This document shows positions 13,234 to 24,410 of a DNA stretch of 64,000 nt, piece after piece. The stretch's first letter is position 1; each line of letters starts with the position of its first letter. Source of the stretch: Rotaria macrura. Lineage: Eukaryota; Rotifera; Eurotatoria; Philodinida; Philodinidae. Under the pieces are notes generated by a model that had not been told where the DNA came from, did not search any database, and saw nothing but the letters and a program-made list of their open reading frames with translations. Location: the NCBI GenBank assembly GCA_900239685.1, contig OENT01000020.1, positions 186,001-250,000 of the forward strand. Direction: 5' to 3'. Made by a program: the position numbers and the translations under genes.

Positions 13234-14576
13234 ATGAAGTTGCACTGTATCTTATTCTTGACTATTTGTTTGCTCGGCATTTGTAAACCTGGTCGAGGTT
13301 TATTCAATGGTATAACTCTTCAGGATTATGTTGAAAGTTTAGTTGATGCTGGTAAATTTAAACTAGATGGTATGATAAGTGTCAATGATTCAACTATAAG
13401 CCGTATATGGAATTATTTTAAGACAAAGTATGGTCGTGTTTATTCATCGCTGGGTTTGTTTAAACTAAATCAATGTCTTTAAATTTTCAATATGTTTGTC
13501 TTTTTAATTCTCTAGATGAAGAGAAACAACGTTTTCATGTATTTCAAGATCATCTTAAATATGTTCTAGAATCCAATGTACAAAAACTACGTACATTTCA
13601 ATTGGAATTAAATGATTTTGCCGATTGGTCAACACAAGAATTTAATCTATTCAAAAAAGGTCTTATCACATCAAGTAATTCGCGACGACGTGCGCTTGAA
13701 GAAAATAACGAACTGGAAGATTCCGTACGTCGTAGTTTAAACAAACTTTATCATCATCATCAGTATTATTTACGACGATTGAAACGAAGTTCAATTTATC
13801 GACGCCTTCATCAACGGTATAATGATAAACGTGGATTTCGTGATTGGCTTTGGGATTTAATTACCTCTGGTACAAGCAATAGTAGTTCAAGTCCAACATC
13901 TACTAGTTCATTTGATTGGCGAAGTAAAAATATTGTCAGTAGCATTAAAGATCAACTTAAATGTGGATGCTGTTATGCATTTGCTACTGCTGCCGTGTTA
14001 GAATCTCTTTATGCTATGAAAACAAAATCGAGCAGTGTAATTGAATTAAGTCCTCAACAAATAACTGATTGTTCAAGTAATGGTAATCTTGGCTGTAATG
14101 GTGGAAATTTTGCACCAAGTGTTCGTTACGTATTAGGACGAGGTAGTAAATTAGGTACATTGGCATCGTATCCATATGTAGGAACCAAACAGACATGTAA
14201 AACAAGTGGAGTCAACGAAATCAATCTCGGTAATATTCAATATGGTGCTATAACAGAAGGCGATGAAAAAACCATGGCCGATACATTGGTTAAGTATGGA
14301 CCCTTGTTTATTGGTCTTGATGCTGATTCAAAATCGTTTATGTTTTATAAAACTGGTGTACTTAGCATCAATAATTGTCCGACTCGTCGACAAGACTTGG
14401 ATCATGCTATGGTAGTTGTTGGCTACGGTTATGATAGTTCACTTAAAATGTCCTATTGGATAATCAAAAATTCGTGGGGTGAACGGTGGGGTGAAAATGG
14501 TTATGTTCGTTTAGCGAAAGATAAAGGAAATATGTGTGGCATCGCTTCCATGGCATATTATGCAACATTAACTTAA
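13234..14576 (+). CDS. Cathepsin L-like papain-family cysteine protease (C1A), secreted/lysosomal
   Basis: Two exons, 13234-13453 and 13516-14576, are joined across a 62-bp GT-AG intron (phase 1) to give 426 residues. Residues 1-~22 are a signal peptide. An I29 inhibitor prodomain follows (FKTKYGRVYSS, then EEKQRFHVFQDHLKYV and LNDFADWS). The protease domain begins near FDWRSKN (~207). The catalytic set is complete: Gln220 of the oxyanion hole, Cys226, His370 and Asn392 (KNSWG). The GCNGG motif is also present. The active-site motif is CGCCYAF instead of CGSCWAF, so Ser24 is Cys and Trp26 is Tyr in papain terms. Between prodomain and protease lies an unusual ~85-residue insert, basic and His-rich, then Ser/Thr-rich. 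A candidate AATAAA is at 14787-14792. The family is an endopeptidase of lysosomes or digestive secretions. Confidence 0.93.
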
Positions 14577-14896
14577 ATATTTCTTTTTATCGTGTGTGCC
14601 TATGTTTCAACTTTTTTCTTTGATGAAAACAAAAACTTGACATGATCAAGAAAAAGAAGCAGAAGACGGTGCGTTTTTTTGTATGTGAATGGAAAATGTT
14701 GAAATAGACTGTGACTGCGAAGAAAACTACAAGAGAAAACATACATTGATATCTCGTTTAACACACGATTTTAAAAACAAATTGTCAATAAACAAATCCG
14801 TATCAATAATAATTAACAAACGTTTCTTCTTCTCTTTTCTTTTTGTTTTCATTTATGATGTTGGTGGTTTGCTCTGATCTGAACTATTATTTGGAT

Positions 14897-16623
14897 CTAT
14901 GAAAAGAAACATAGGTGATCAATGAATTTCTCATACTCAATAGTTCTATTTAACGAACTTGGTGAATCATCAGAATTATTATCAGATCTTGAATCTTCAT
15001 TTCCATCTGGTTGTGCTCGATTGCCCATTGTACGTCGAATAGATTCGATAAGGTCAGGATTATTAGCTGATAATTCTGTAGCCATACGTTGACCTCTAAA
15101 CAACAAAAACACATAGATATTAAGTCAAAATGTATTCTTCGTTTCTTTTATTTTGTTTTTGTAAGCTATCTCACGTTTGCAATAGAGTATGTAAACCAAC
15201 TTCACCACCTTCTTGTGCGCTTAGATTCGTTACTAGATTTGCCATTCTAAACAGAGCATGACATTGAATAATACTTGAAAATGTTTCTATTTTACATCAC
15301 AGAAAGACTCTTACAATCCTTGAACTTGTGGATTTTGAACAAATTGCATCGCCTAGAAACCAATGACAAAACCAACGAATTGAACATTTCTATTGACAAC
15401 AAACAAAACAAAACAAAACAAAATACAAACCATATTCATCAACGATGGATTATTAAAGAATGACATCATATCGGGTCCACCAGCTGCACCAGCACCAGCA
15501 CCACCCATACTACCTAATAATGGACCAAGCATAGCTTGTAAATTGGGACCCTAAAAATAAAGAAAAATAAATTAACTATGACTATGAATTATGATTCAGT
15601 TTTGTTTTTTTTCCGCAACATACACCAGCTGCAGCAGCACCTCCCGGCATCGAATTCAATCGCTCTTCACAAATTCTAATAGATTGCTTGTAATTCTCAT
15701 TATTTGGTTCTAATGCATGAGCTTTTTTATAAGCATCGAGTGCTTCATGTACTTTATCCAATGAAAGATAAATAACGCTAAAATTAAAAAACAAAAAAGA
15801 AAATATTTTTCACGAATAAATATCGAATAGGAAAAATTGTTTCTTTTTTCATATACCCAAGTCGCCCGTAAGCTTTACTATAATTTGGATCTATTTCAAT
15901 GGAACGAAAACAATCACTTAGTGCTTGATCATTATTATGCAATTTATTGTGTGCAGCAGCACTAGAATAACAAAGAGAAAAGAAAAACCATTCAATTATC
16001 AAAAAAGAATAATAATCGATTGAAATCTAACTAACCGATTACAATAGTAGATAGCATTATTACCATCAATTTGAATAGCTGCATTATATGCATCTAATGC
16101 TTCTCGATATTTTTCTTGTTTAACAAATTCGTTTCCATCATTTTTTAATTTGTCTGCTTGTTGTCTCATGTCATCTGTCAATGGGACACTCATTGACTAG
16201 AAAAATACAAGAGGAGCAGGCTTTGATTGAAATAGTGTAACATGATACAAAAATTGCTTCTACCGGTTGTTCAGTGGCACCTAACCAAGTGGCAAACGTT
16301 GCTGTATGATTTGTTGCTTCTGTAAGCTCGGATACAATCGGTAAAAGATCTACTGGAGGACCAAACATCGATTCGTTTGCCGTATTGGCAAGTGTTACTT
16401 CGTATGCTGTTTCAAGACATTGAACAGCAACTAAATGCAAATAGAAATATTGAATTATTAAGTAAACATTTATGTTTCATTTTATTTCAATGATTTATGT
16501 TCATCCGTTACCTTCCATACTCTCACGTCGTTCAGCATTACCAGTTTCGGCTTGTATTTCCTCTTCGAGAAATTTTAAAATGGCATATACTAAATGTTGC
16601 TTTGCATTCGGTTGTTGAGACAT
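14897..16623 (-). CDS. SGTA: Small glutamine-rich TPR protein (SGTA/SGTB-like co-chaperone)
   Basis: Nine exons (16623-16512, 16430-16264, 16196-16036, 15961-15857, 15777-15624, 15550-15431, 15352-15315, 15246-15175, 15095-14897) join in one frame to 375 residues. Residues 1-~70 match the SGT dimerisation domain ([15 protein letters not shown]). Three TPR repeats span about 107-208 ([21 protein letters not shown]). A Gly/Ala/Met-rich region follows, with the ending [12 protein letters not shown] typical of SGT. In known animals SGT binds Hsp70/Hsp90 through the TPRs and hands tail-anchored proteins to the BAG6/GET pathway. The region that is Gln-rich elsewhere is Gly/Ala-rich here, and there is an extra acidic Ser/Asn-rich tail of about 40 residues. 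A TTTTTGTAG acceptor sits two bases before the ATG, so the 5' UTR must come from trans-splicing or an upstream exon. The alpha/beta paralogue cannot be assigned. Confidence 0.93.
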
Positions 16624-16679
16624 ATCTACAAAAACGTGAGCTACTGGACTTCTAACTATTGATTACAGATAACAGAATC

Positions 16680-17600
16680 AAATGATTATGAAACGCTTGT
16701 AGTAAGTGAAAAAATTATCTAACCTATCTACCTGAACTGAATATGTGTGTGTCAATCGATGAGATCGAGTGGAAGAACCAATTGGTAAGAATAATAAAAA
16801 TAGATGTCACTCGATCCTAGTACTATTACAGCAGGCTCTGCCATAATAGATAAATTTAGTAAAGATTACTCTATAGCTTTGATAAAAATGATGAACTCTC
16901 ATTATAGGTCATGAAAAATATGAAATATCGGTTTCAAATTAGCAAACACTTAGAAGCAAACAAAAAGAATGAACATACCAAGTATATCAAAATCATGGAA
17001 TCGACTAAAATATTCGATGTCTTTTCCTATCAACATTGAAATGCTAAATAGTCTTGTCAATAACGTGCATGAATTGTTGTAATGAGATATACTGTTATTT
17101 ACGAAACAAGGCATTTCGTTTATTGTCAACTATACCCAGAACGAGCATTGCGACCATCGTAAGCGGTTCTATAACACCGTATTACTTGATGTCACAATGA
17201 AGACCGTATATCGTCATGTTGCACACGAGTTGTATACAACCACTGTAAATGATCGTACATGATCATATAGAATGTCGTTTGGTATTGTATTGTACATAAA
17301 CGCTTCGTCTCCTGTTCACTCCCACGACTCCCAGAGAAAATGAATCCGATACCAAATTCAATTAGGTTGCCAGTCTTTTCGAATAGGATCCGGTGAGCAT
17401 GTCTAGATGTACCAAGCAAAATTTATATTCTAGTATTGCATGTTAGTCAAACCACATTAGCATTTAACTCTGAAGTCTTTTTTTTTTGAAGAATTGTCGT
17501 TGAAATCCGTAGCGTTTATCAGAGAGCATCTAAGAGGTATCAATAAATACTTTGTCAATAGAAGTGAAGTACCCATTTTTACTCTCCGTTGCACTTCTAT
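16680..17600. other. Intergenic stretch upstream of SGT
   Basis: No gene was recognised. About 17120-17430 is less AT-rich than its surroundings and holds a 75-codon minus-strand open frame (17419-17192) without family resemblance. It may be old mobile-element sequence, but I cannot support a call. Confidence 0.4.
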
Positions 17601-18477
17601 TTAAGCCCCCCCCCCCTCATAAGTCGATTTTCGTCAAAGAAAGTCCGAATCGACTGAAATTTTGCGGATATGTTAGGACTGGAGCGGGTAGCATACGATA
17701 AAAATTTCAGCCCGAAATATGCAAGTTTAAGGAAGTTATAAAGTGAACACGGGTTAAAAATGACCCGTTTTCCATTCTAGTTCTTTTGCCTTTAACTGTT
17801 TTTTCGAAAAATTATTTTTACCATTCGATAGAGCATGCAATCACGCAAGACATCTCGTGCTCCGAATTTTTGAAAAAGCTTTTTTTATGCCCAAAAAAGT
17901 TTCCACAACTCAAAGTCCTTGAAAAAAGGCCAAAAAACTGCAAGTGAATTTTGTAGGCGATCTTTTTTGGACTTAAAAAAAAAGCTTTTTCAAAAATCGG
18001 AGCACGAGATGCCCTGCGTCTTTGCATGCTCTATCGAATGGTAAAAATAATTTTTCGAAAAAACATAGTTAAAGGCAAAAGAACTAGGATGGAAAATGGA
18101 AAAACATGATTTTGAGACAAACATAAAAACATTTTGTCGAAAATTTTTTGCTGTTTTTTTAAATTTTCACTTGGTTTTTGAAGAAACTGACCTAACTCGT
18201 CCTACGTAAATTTTAATTCTGCACACGCTGAGCGCTTAATCCATTGTTAATTAATCAGTAATTAGAGATCAAAGACCTAATTTTTTAAAAAAATCGTTTT
18301 TGACATAGAGGATCTCTCAAAGATCACTAAAAATCTCGGTCAAAAAATGTTCTTTGGAAAAAAGCTATAGTGATTCTGAAAGAGCAGAACATGGGCTATC
18401 ACCTCATGGTGTTATCTTAATTTTCATTTTGTTGACGAAAATCGACTTTTTTTGAGGTTGGGGGAGGGGGGCCTTAA
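17601..18477. mobile_element. TTAA-flanked MITE (non-autonomous piggyBac-like DNA transposon candidate)
   Basis: An 877-bp block is bounded by TTAA at 17601-17604 and TTAA at 18474-18477. Directly inside are inverted ends. The left end is GCCCCCC..., then AAGTCGATTTTCGTCAA. The right end, read on the minus strand, is GGCCCCCC..., then AAGTCGATTTTCGTCAA. TTAA target duplication with C-rich termini is the piggyBac pattern. The interior has no transposase and contains a further large palindrome. The superfamily is inferred from the TTAA and termini only. Confidence 0.7.
17767..18098. repeat. Large imperfect inverted repeat inside the MITE
   Basis: The left arm (about 17767-17886) and right arm (about 17974-18098) are near-perfect reverse complements over ~120 bases. 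Shared landmarks are TTTTGCCTTTAACT, ACCATTCGATAGAGCATGC and ATCTCGTGCTCCGA, with their complements on the right. The arms flank a ~90-base loop. A transcript would form a long hairpin. Confidence 0.85.
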
Positions 18478-20375
18478 AATACTTATCGTCGTATTCTGTT
18501 GCGATAAAATTCGAAACGAATAATAAAGAAATATTGGTTCAAATGCAAAGTAGAAGGTAGATGTTGACCTGATGCTTTTTACTCAATATTTCACTTATAA
18601 ACCATACTCAGCTTTTTTTCTGAAAAAGGCATCCGATGATGAAGAATTTTCAAGAAGTGTGCATTCGTTTCTTTTTAAGATAAATAAACTAAAAAAGGGA
18701 AGCAAAAGTGAGACGCTACTTTCTCTCATCATATGTGACACAACTATCAATACAGCTGCTAGTGAGTAGTGCATCTCTAAGAAAACTAATCAATTGATAT
18801 ACTTAAATAGAATTAACGTGGTAATTGATCTTAGAATGGCTAGTGTTTATGTGGCACTTATGTTAAATCAACTCAAGTGGAAGAAAATCGTGCGTCTTTG
18901 GTTGATAAATGACGAGAAACTATCTCCGATTCCTTAGAGTTCAAATCGTTCAAAGGAGAATCTATTTACAATAGAGCCGTAGAATGGTCATGCAATTTTT
19001 ATGCGAGATTCATTTTTTTGTTAGTTGGAATTGAATACTTCGCACTGTATTTAAGTACATGAGTGAAACTTGTCTACGCATTATTGAATACTTTGTGTGC
19101 AGATTTTACTGATAAAATTTTTGAAAAATAGTGAATAATTAAGCGTTTGCATTGGCAAGTTTCGTTTTTAGTGTCAGTTACCAGAAATACATTGTGTAGA
19201 TGCAGATTGAATCTTTTCATTTGAATTATAATTAGATAAGATTGTTAAGAAAGGAATTTATAAGTCGCTTAGTTTTTTACATCGTATATTAAAATATCAA
19301 CGCTTTTATTAATCACGGAACGTTTTTTTCTCATCATGCTACTAATTTGCCACAACAACATTAATTAGATGTTTCTCATCGATGATTGCTTTTTCTTTCG
19401 GAATTTTCTCAATGGTAATCCTAAATTTCATTTGTCATCATAGTATGATAATATGAGCTGGTATTCAAAACAAATGTTAACGGAAATAATCGTACATTTC
19501 TTTTCTTTTCTTCATGAGTACGAGTAATGATACCTGATCAATTATGAGTTTTTTTTTTCGAAAAACTAAAATACGAAGAAACAGGTATTATATTACTGCA
19601 TGTAACCATATGTGATCAAACAAAAAAGTAAAGTGTTGCGTAATGATAAATAGTACATATAGTTTTCGTTGACCTTCACGAAACTATCATTTTGTTTTTG
19701 TATATTATTAAATAAATCTATTCATTAGGGTTTGTTTATCTAAGATTGAATCTTAATATTAGTTTTATGTTTTTTAAACTTTGTCTTCATCAATTGTCAA
19801 TATTTAAAAATATATAAATTGATTTGGAAATTTTTTATTTTTATTATGAAAGAGATTTGTATCTCTTATTTAAATAACCTAATGTCATGAACCTTTTTTA
19901 TGTTAATGGAGGTGCTACTTCAATCTCTTCGTTCTCCTTCGACTGACTAGCTTATCACAATGTTTAAGCTGTGTATGTACATGCATTTCTATTCTTCTTC
20001 ACTATTGAGCTGGACATACCACGCGCGCACAACGATTCAAACACAATCAATGACCTTTGAAGGATCTATGACATAATAGAAAAAAAAGAAGAGGAAGGAG
20101 AAAGAGTAGTTCAAATAAAGAAACCATATGAATTTAGAAGGTTATTCGTTACATCTTACTACAATGATCCCTCACTTTACATTCATAAAAAAACACAACA
20201 ACGACTGGATAATGTATGTTGAGTATGTGAACTTTGAAGAATGTGTTGTTAAATTAAGAATGTATTCGAAACAAGTGAGTGACATCTAATATCTATTATC
20301 TAGAAAAATAAAACAAAGAATATTTTCGTTTAATTCAAGTTTCAACGTCGAACAATATGACATTAGGAATAAACA
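18478..20375. other. Intergenic stretch upstream of the LRR gene
   Basis: AT-rich DNA with only short unrelated open frames. No RNA gene or recognisable repeat was seen. The promoter of the LRR gene must lie toward its right end, but no clear TATA or initiator element can be singled out. Confidence 0.4.
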
Positions 20376-21569
20376 ATGTTATTCATAGTAATTTTTGTTG
20401 GTTTTTATGCAAGTACTGCTGAACTTGTACCTTCTATCCCTTGTGAATATATAACAGATGAAAAACTACTTTGTCGTCAGACATCTTTTATCCATAGTAA
20501 TATTCCATTAAATAATAAATCGATTTATTCTCATATAGCACAAATTGAATGGATTGAATCAGGTGGGTACATTTTGTCGAATGATCTTTTCCATTTATTT
20601 TCGAATCTTAAAAATGTTTCCTTACGTTCAAATTCAATAACATCTTTATCTACCTTACCATTTTGGCATCATTTAATACATATTTATCATCTTGATCTAT
20701 CACAAAATCGTTTAACATCAATAACACATCGCGAATTTCATTTGTTTCATAATTTAATATCATTAAATATTTCATTGAATTTTATTACAATAATTGAACC
20801 TATTTGGTTATTTATACCATTACAAATTATTGATCTTTCACAAAATGGTGTGAATACCATAGGCTATATTAGAGTTCAAAATGTGACATCAGAAATAAAT
20901 GCATGTTTATTAGAACATATTTATCTAAATGATAATCGTGGTCTTTTATCGTTCGTACAATTACAAACAACTATCATGAATGTTTGTCCGTTTATTGATC
21001 GATTTCAATTGATAAATAATCATTGGCATTGTGCTTGTAGTGACCTTTTAAATTCGCTCAAACATTACAGAGCATTGAATCTCATCGATGAATCTTCTCA
21101 AAGTTTAAGTGGTCATTGTGAAACGCCTCTAGCATTTCGTAATATTGATATTCAAAGAATTAATGAAGATATAGTATGTCGTCATTTAGCTATATTTGAT
21201 TCTATCGTCGACGATGAACAACAATTATCATCACCATCGTTATTCTTTTCTCGTCAAATCCTATTTCTGTTTTTATTTGGTTGTATCATAGGACTTTTTT
21301 CTGGCTTATGCTTACATTACTGTGCTCGTCGTTGTCATGATTTTCTGTTTTATTTACTCTTTAAATGTAATAGACAGAAAGTCATCAATGAACGACATGC
21401 AAATGATTCTATTCAAATGGCTGATTCGAATCATAATCAAAATCATTTAATTTATTGTCCATCAATGGAATCTGATTCCTTACCAAGTTATTCTCAAGTT
21501 ATGAACGATATATTTTATTTAGATGTTGTTAATCGACAACAACAAAATGAAGTTGATGGAGAATGTTAA
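20376..21569 (+). CDS. Single-pass membrane leucine-rich-repeat protein
   Basis: An intronless gene of 397 residues. Residues 1-~15 are a signal peptide. A short Cys-containing N-terminal cap follows (Cys23, Cys33). About four to five leucine-rich repeats lie at ~70-195 (LKNVSLRSNSITSL, IYHLDLSQNRLTSI). An LRRCT-type cap has Cys219, Cys221, Cys248 and Cys268 (NNHWHCACSDLLNSL). A transmembrane helix spans ~293-315, and the ~80-residue cytoplasmic tail starts with a Cys/Arg-rich segment and contains LPSYSQVMND. The layout resembles LRRTM/LINGO/slit-type adhesion receptors, but no orthologue is assignable. A polyadenylation signal AATAAA is at 21657-21662. The gene is convergent with HSDL2, leaving about 320 bp between the two stops. 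Confidence 0.85.
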   Translation: MLFIVIFVGFYASTAELVPSIPCEYITDEKLLCRQTSFIHSNIPLNNKSIYSHIAQIEWIESGGYILSNDLFHLFSNLKNVSLRSNSITSLSTLPFWHHLIHIYHLDLSQNRLTSITHREFHLFHNLISLNISLNFITIIEPIWLFIPLQIIDLSQNGVNTIGYIRVQNVTSEINACLLEHIYLNDNRGLLSFVQLQTTIMNVCPFIDRFQLINNHWHCACSDLLNSLKHYRALNLIDESSQSLSGHCETPLAFRNIDIQRINEDIVCRHLAIFDSIVDDEQQLSSPSLFFSRQILFLFLFGCIIGLFSGLCLHYCARRCHDFLFYLLFKCNRQKVINERHANDSIQMADSNHNQNHLIYCPSMESDSLPSYSQVMNDIFYLDVVNRQQQNEVDGEC

Positions 21570-21886
21570 CAAGCATCAACACAGAAAAACTCAAACAATA
21601 ATTCTCTTCTTAAGCGTAAAACACACTGTTTCATTTTCTTTATGCATTTTTATCTAAATAAAACTATGAGATTTAGCTTAATTGCCTAAAATTTAACGAA
21701 ATATTTGAACTTAAAATTTTGTTGACAAAAACAAATGATTGCTGACATTTTTTGAATGCTTTCATTGTTCTATTTCTATTGCATATAATCATAATATTTT
21801 ATTAGAAAAAAGGATCACTTCACTAATAATTCAATAAAAAACAACAAACACCTGCTATTAGTTTATTCAAGATGAACATTGTCGTT

Positions 21887-24339
21887 TTAAAGTTTTGATT
21901 TAACCATTTGAGTAAGTAATTTTTCTAATTTAAGTGCTGTTTGCAAATCACCTGAAAAAGAACACGCACACAAACAAGATATACGGTGAACCAAAAAAAA
22001 ACAGCATGTTAAAAGTATAATGACAGAATAAATTTTACCTTGGATTTTTAATTTTCCACCCATAAATGCTGCTGTTGGTTTTAATTTTCCAGCAAACATA
22101 GCTTGAAAATCGACTTTTGACATCTTGAATGTGCATTGTGCTTTACCTGCTGGTGGTTCACCTTGACCGACACTACCATTATCATTTTTCATGTCTAAAT
22201 ACCATTTTTCTCCTAAAGATAAATAAACCGTATTCTTCATATTGTATTTTGAATTTCACTCGTTCCATGATTCTTTACCTTCTAACTCAAACGCATAGAC
22301 ACTGTTGATTTTTTTTAATAATTCTGGTGACAATAATGTTTTAATGTTGTCAAAGATTTGCTCTACATTCGTTGGTGCACTTGCCTCAGATTTCGGTTTT
22401 GCTTTAGATGATTCAAGATTTTTTAGTTGAGGAAGATTTTCATCAACGAAGAAATCAAGCATGAAATCTGTTGTACCAGGTACAACAGAATATTGATCGA
22501 AATCTGTTACACCTTGTTGACGAAGTAAAGTTTCATCAATAAAAAAATTTCCTGAACATGCGCGACTATTTTGTGTCAGAATTGCATACGCTGCATCTGC
22601 CATGATTTCTGGTCGACGACATTTTGTTCGATAATCTTCACCAGCAATCAATGTTATTGCATCAGTATCAATAGCTAGCAAAATTTAGAAAAAAAAACAT
22701 AGTAAATAATACTAAAACCAAGAGGTTGTCACACCAGTTCTGGGCCATATTGCATTGACAGCAATTCCGAATTCACTAAGTTCGGCTGCTAAACCTAATG
22801 TGTATAGAGACATGTTGTATTTAGCAACTGTATAAGCAACATGTCCTTTGAACCAAAGTGGATTCAATGATATTGGTGGAGAGTTCATAAGAATGTGAGG
22901 GTTCGAAGATTTTTTCAAATATGGAATAGCAGCTTTGGAACTAAAATAAACGAAAATAATCATACAGACAATTGATTTGTTTCAAATATACGATTGTAGA
23001 TATGATATGCGCGAGAAAACTTCATGAAACTGTCAAGATAGAAGAAGATTGTTTTAGACACCTTCTACCAACAATATCAGTGTCATACTACGAAGTGTAC
23101 AGAATTTATTTAAATAATTCCACAATCAAATTGTACGGCTTAACTATTGTTTGAAGAAAGAAAAACATGCTTCGTCATATAGAGATAGTTTCGTGAATCT
23201 TGAAACACGCGGCTGACGTGAAAAAAAGTCGTGTTCTATCAGATAAAAACGCATATTTTCCTAATAGAAAGCAATAACCATCGTAAAATTCGTAACAAGA
23301 AAAAACACCAAAGACAAGCAAGCATTCCAAAATACGTTTTCATCGTTTTCAAAACGATTTCTACTTATTCTAAATGATACCAATGATAAGATTCATACCT
23401 ATACCATGAAAACAGTCCTCAAACAATAAGAAACATGCTATGCACGGAAACGTATTCAAGCAGCATTTTAAAGACAGAATACAGATTTATCGTTGAATTG
23501 CTTTCTAATGCATAACAATAAATCAGTCAGTTCGTTAGCTTGAGAAAAAACGGATAGAACTCGTAAGAGACAAGAGAAAACTTCAGTGTAAAAACTACGA
23601 ATTTCAAAAACACGTATCTACTTATTTTAAATGCTTCGTTTGCAAAAGCGAATTTCAAGTTGATTCTTAGCAACCTTACACTAAGAATCGTACGAAGTAC
23701 ATCAAAGTATGTCGATCCTCTAATACTCTTCAGAACATAGCTGTTTCTTTGAATGCAGTGATGATGAGATGATGAAATAGCTAATCATTAGGTAATCTCA
23801 ATATAATGATTAAAAAACGAACGAAATCATTACACACCAAAGATATGTACCACGTGCATTAATTGAATGCATTAAATCATAACGTTTCATCGATGTTGAC
23901 GGGGTATTTGTTAATGATATTGCCGATGCATTATTAATCAAGATATCAATACCACCAAATTTTTTTGCAGCTTGTTCAAAAGCTTTGACAACTTGCTCTT
24001 CATCACGTACATCGACAACACATGGTAAACAGTTTCCACCAGCTTTTTCAACTGAACAGTTGAAACACAAAGAATACATGATAGAAATCTGTTTCTGTTC
24101 ATACACGACTAATATTACTTTCTTCAGCGGCTGTATAAATTGTCCCTGGCAATTTTGGATGAGGTTCCGTTGTCTTGGCAGCAACAACAATATTCGCTTT
24201 ATCTTTTGCACATCGCAGTGCTATTTGTTTGCCAATACCACGCGAAGCTCCCGTAATGAAAATTGTTTTGCCTGCTAATGACCTTTTCAAAATACGAAAG
24301 AATTTATCTTCTACGGAACAACTAATTTACATACGGCAT
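21887..24339 (-). CDS. HSDL2: Hydroxysteroid dehydrogenase-like protein 2 (peroxisomal SDR + SCP2)
   Basis: Seven exons (24339-24335, 24282-24119, 24051-23838, 22940-22735, 22674-22279, 22212-22039, 21951-21887) give 407 residues, against 418 in human. The N-terminal short-chain dehydrogenase has TGASRGIG (12-19), the NNAS motif and catalytic Tyr164/Lys168 (YTVAK). RTGTIY-region and VDVRDE segments follow human HSDL2 closely. The C-terminal SCP2 sterol-carrier domain includes FAGKLKPTAAFMGGKLKIQG. The protein ends in SKL, a canonical peroxisomal targeting signal (PTS1). No ATG opens the frame of the second exon (only TTG). A five-base first coding exon, ATG CC, followed by a 52-bp intron gives MPSLAGKT, which fits the family start. 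A strong acceptor at 24383 lies 28 bases after the OVCA2 stop. The third intron is about 0.9 kb. Confidence 0.93.
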
Positions 24340-24382
24340 GAGTTTTTGAAATATCAAATTTCGATGGTCAATAGAATATTAT

Positions 24383-24408
24383 CTGAAGAAAAGCAGAAAA
24401 AAAATTAA
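24383..24408 (-). other. Candidate trans-splice acceptor between OVCA2-like gene and HSDL2
   Basis: On the minus strand, TTTTTTTTCTGCTTTTCTTCAG ends at 24383, directly after the OVCA2-like stop (24411) and 44 bases before the HSDL2 ATG. No donor exists between the stop and this acceptor. It therefore either receives a spliced leader or pairs with a donor inside or upstream of the OVCA2-like gene. SL trans-splicing is known in bdelloid rotifers; its use here is inferred. Confidence 0.55.
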
Positions 24409-24410
24409 GC

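Noticed and set aside
17818-18027. 69-codon minus-strand open frame
   Set aside because: It spans the loop and both arms of the MITE palindrome. It is a by-product of the inverted repeat and has no family resemblance.
24288-24290. TTG as start codon for HSDL2
   Set aside because: Non-ATG starts are rare in animals, and a spliced ATGCC exon nearby gives a better N-terminus.
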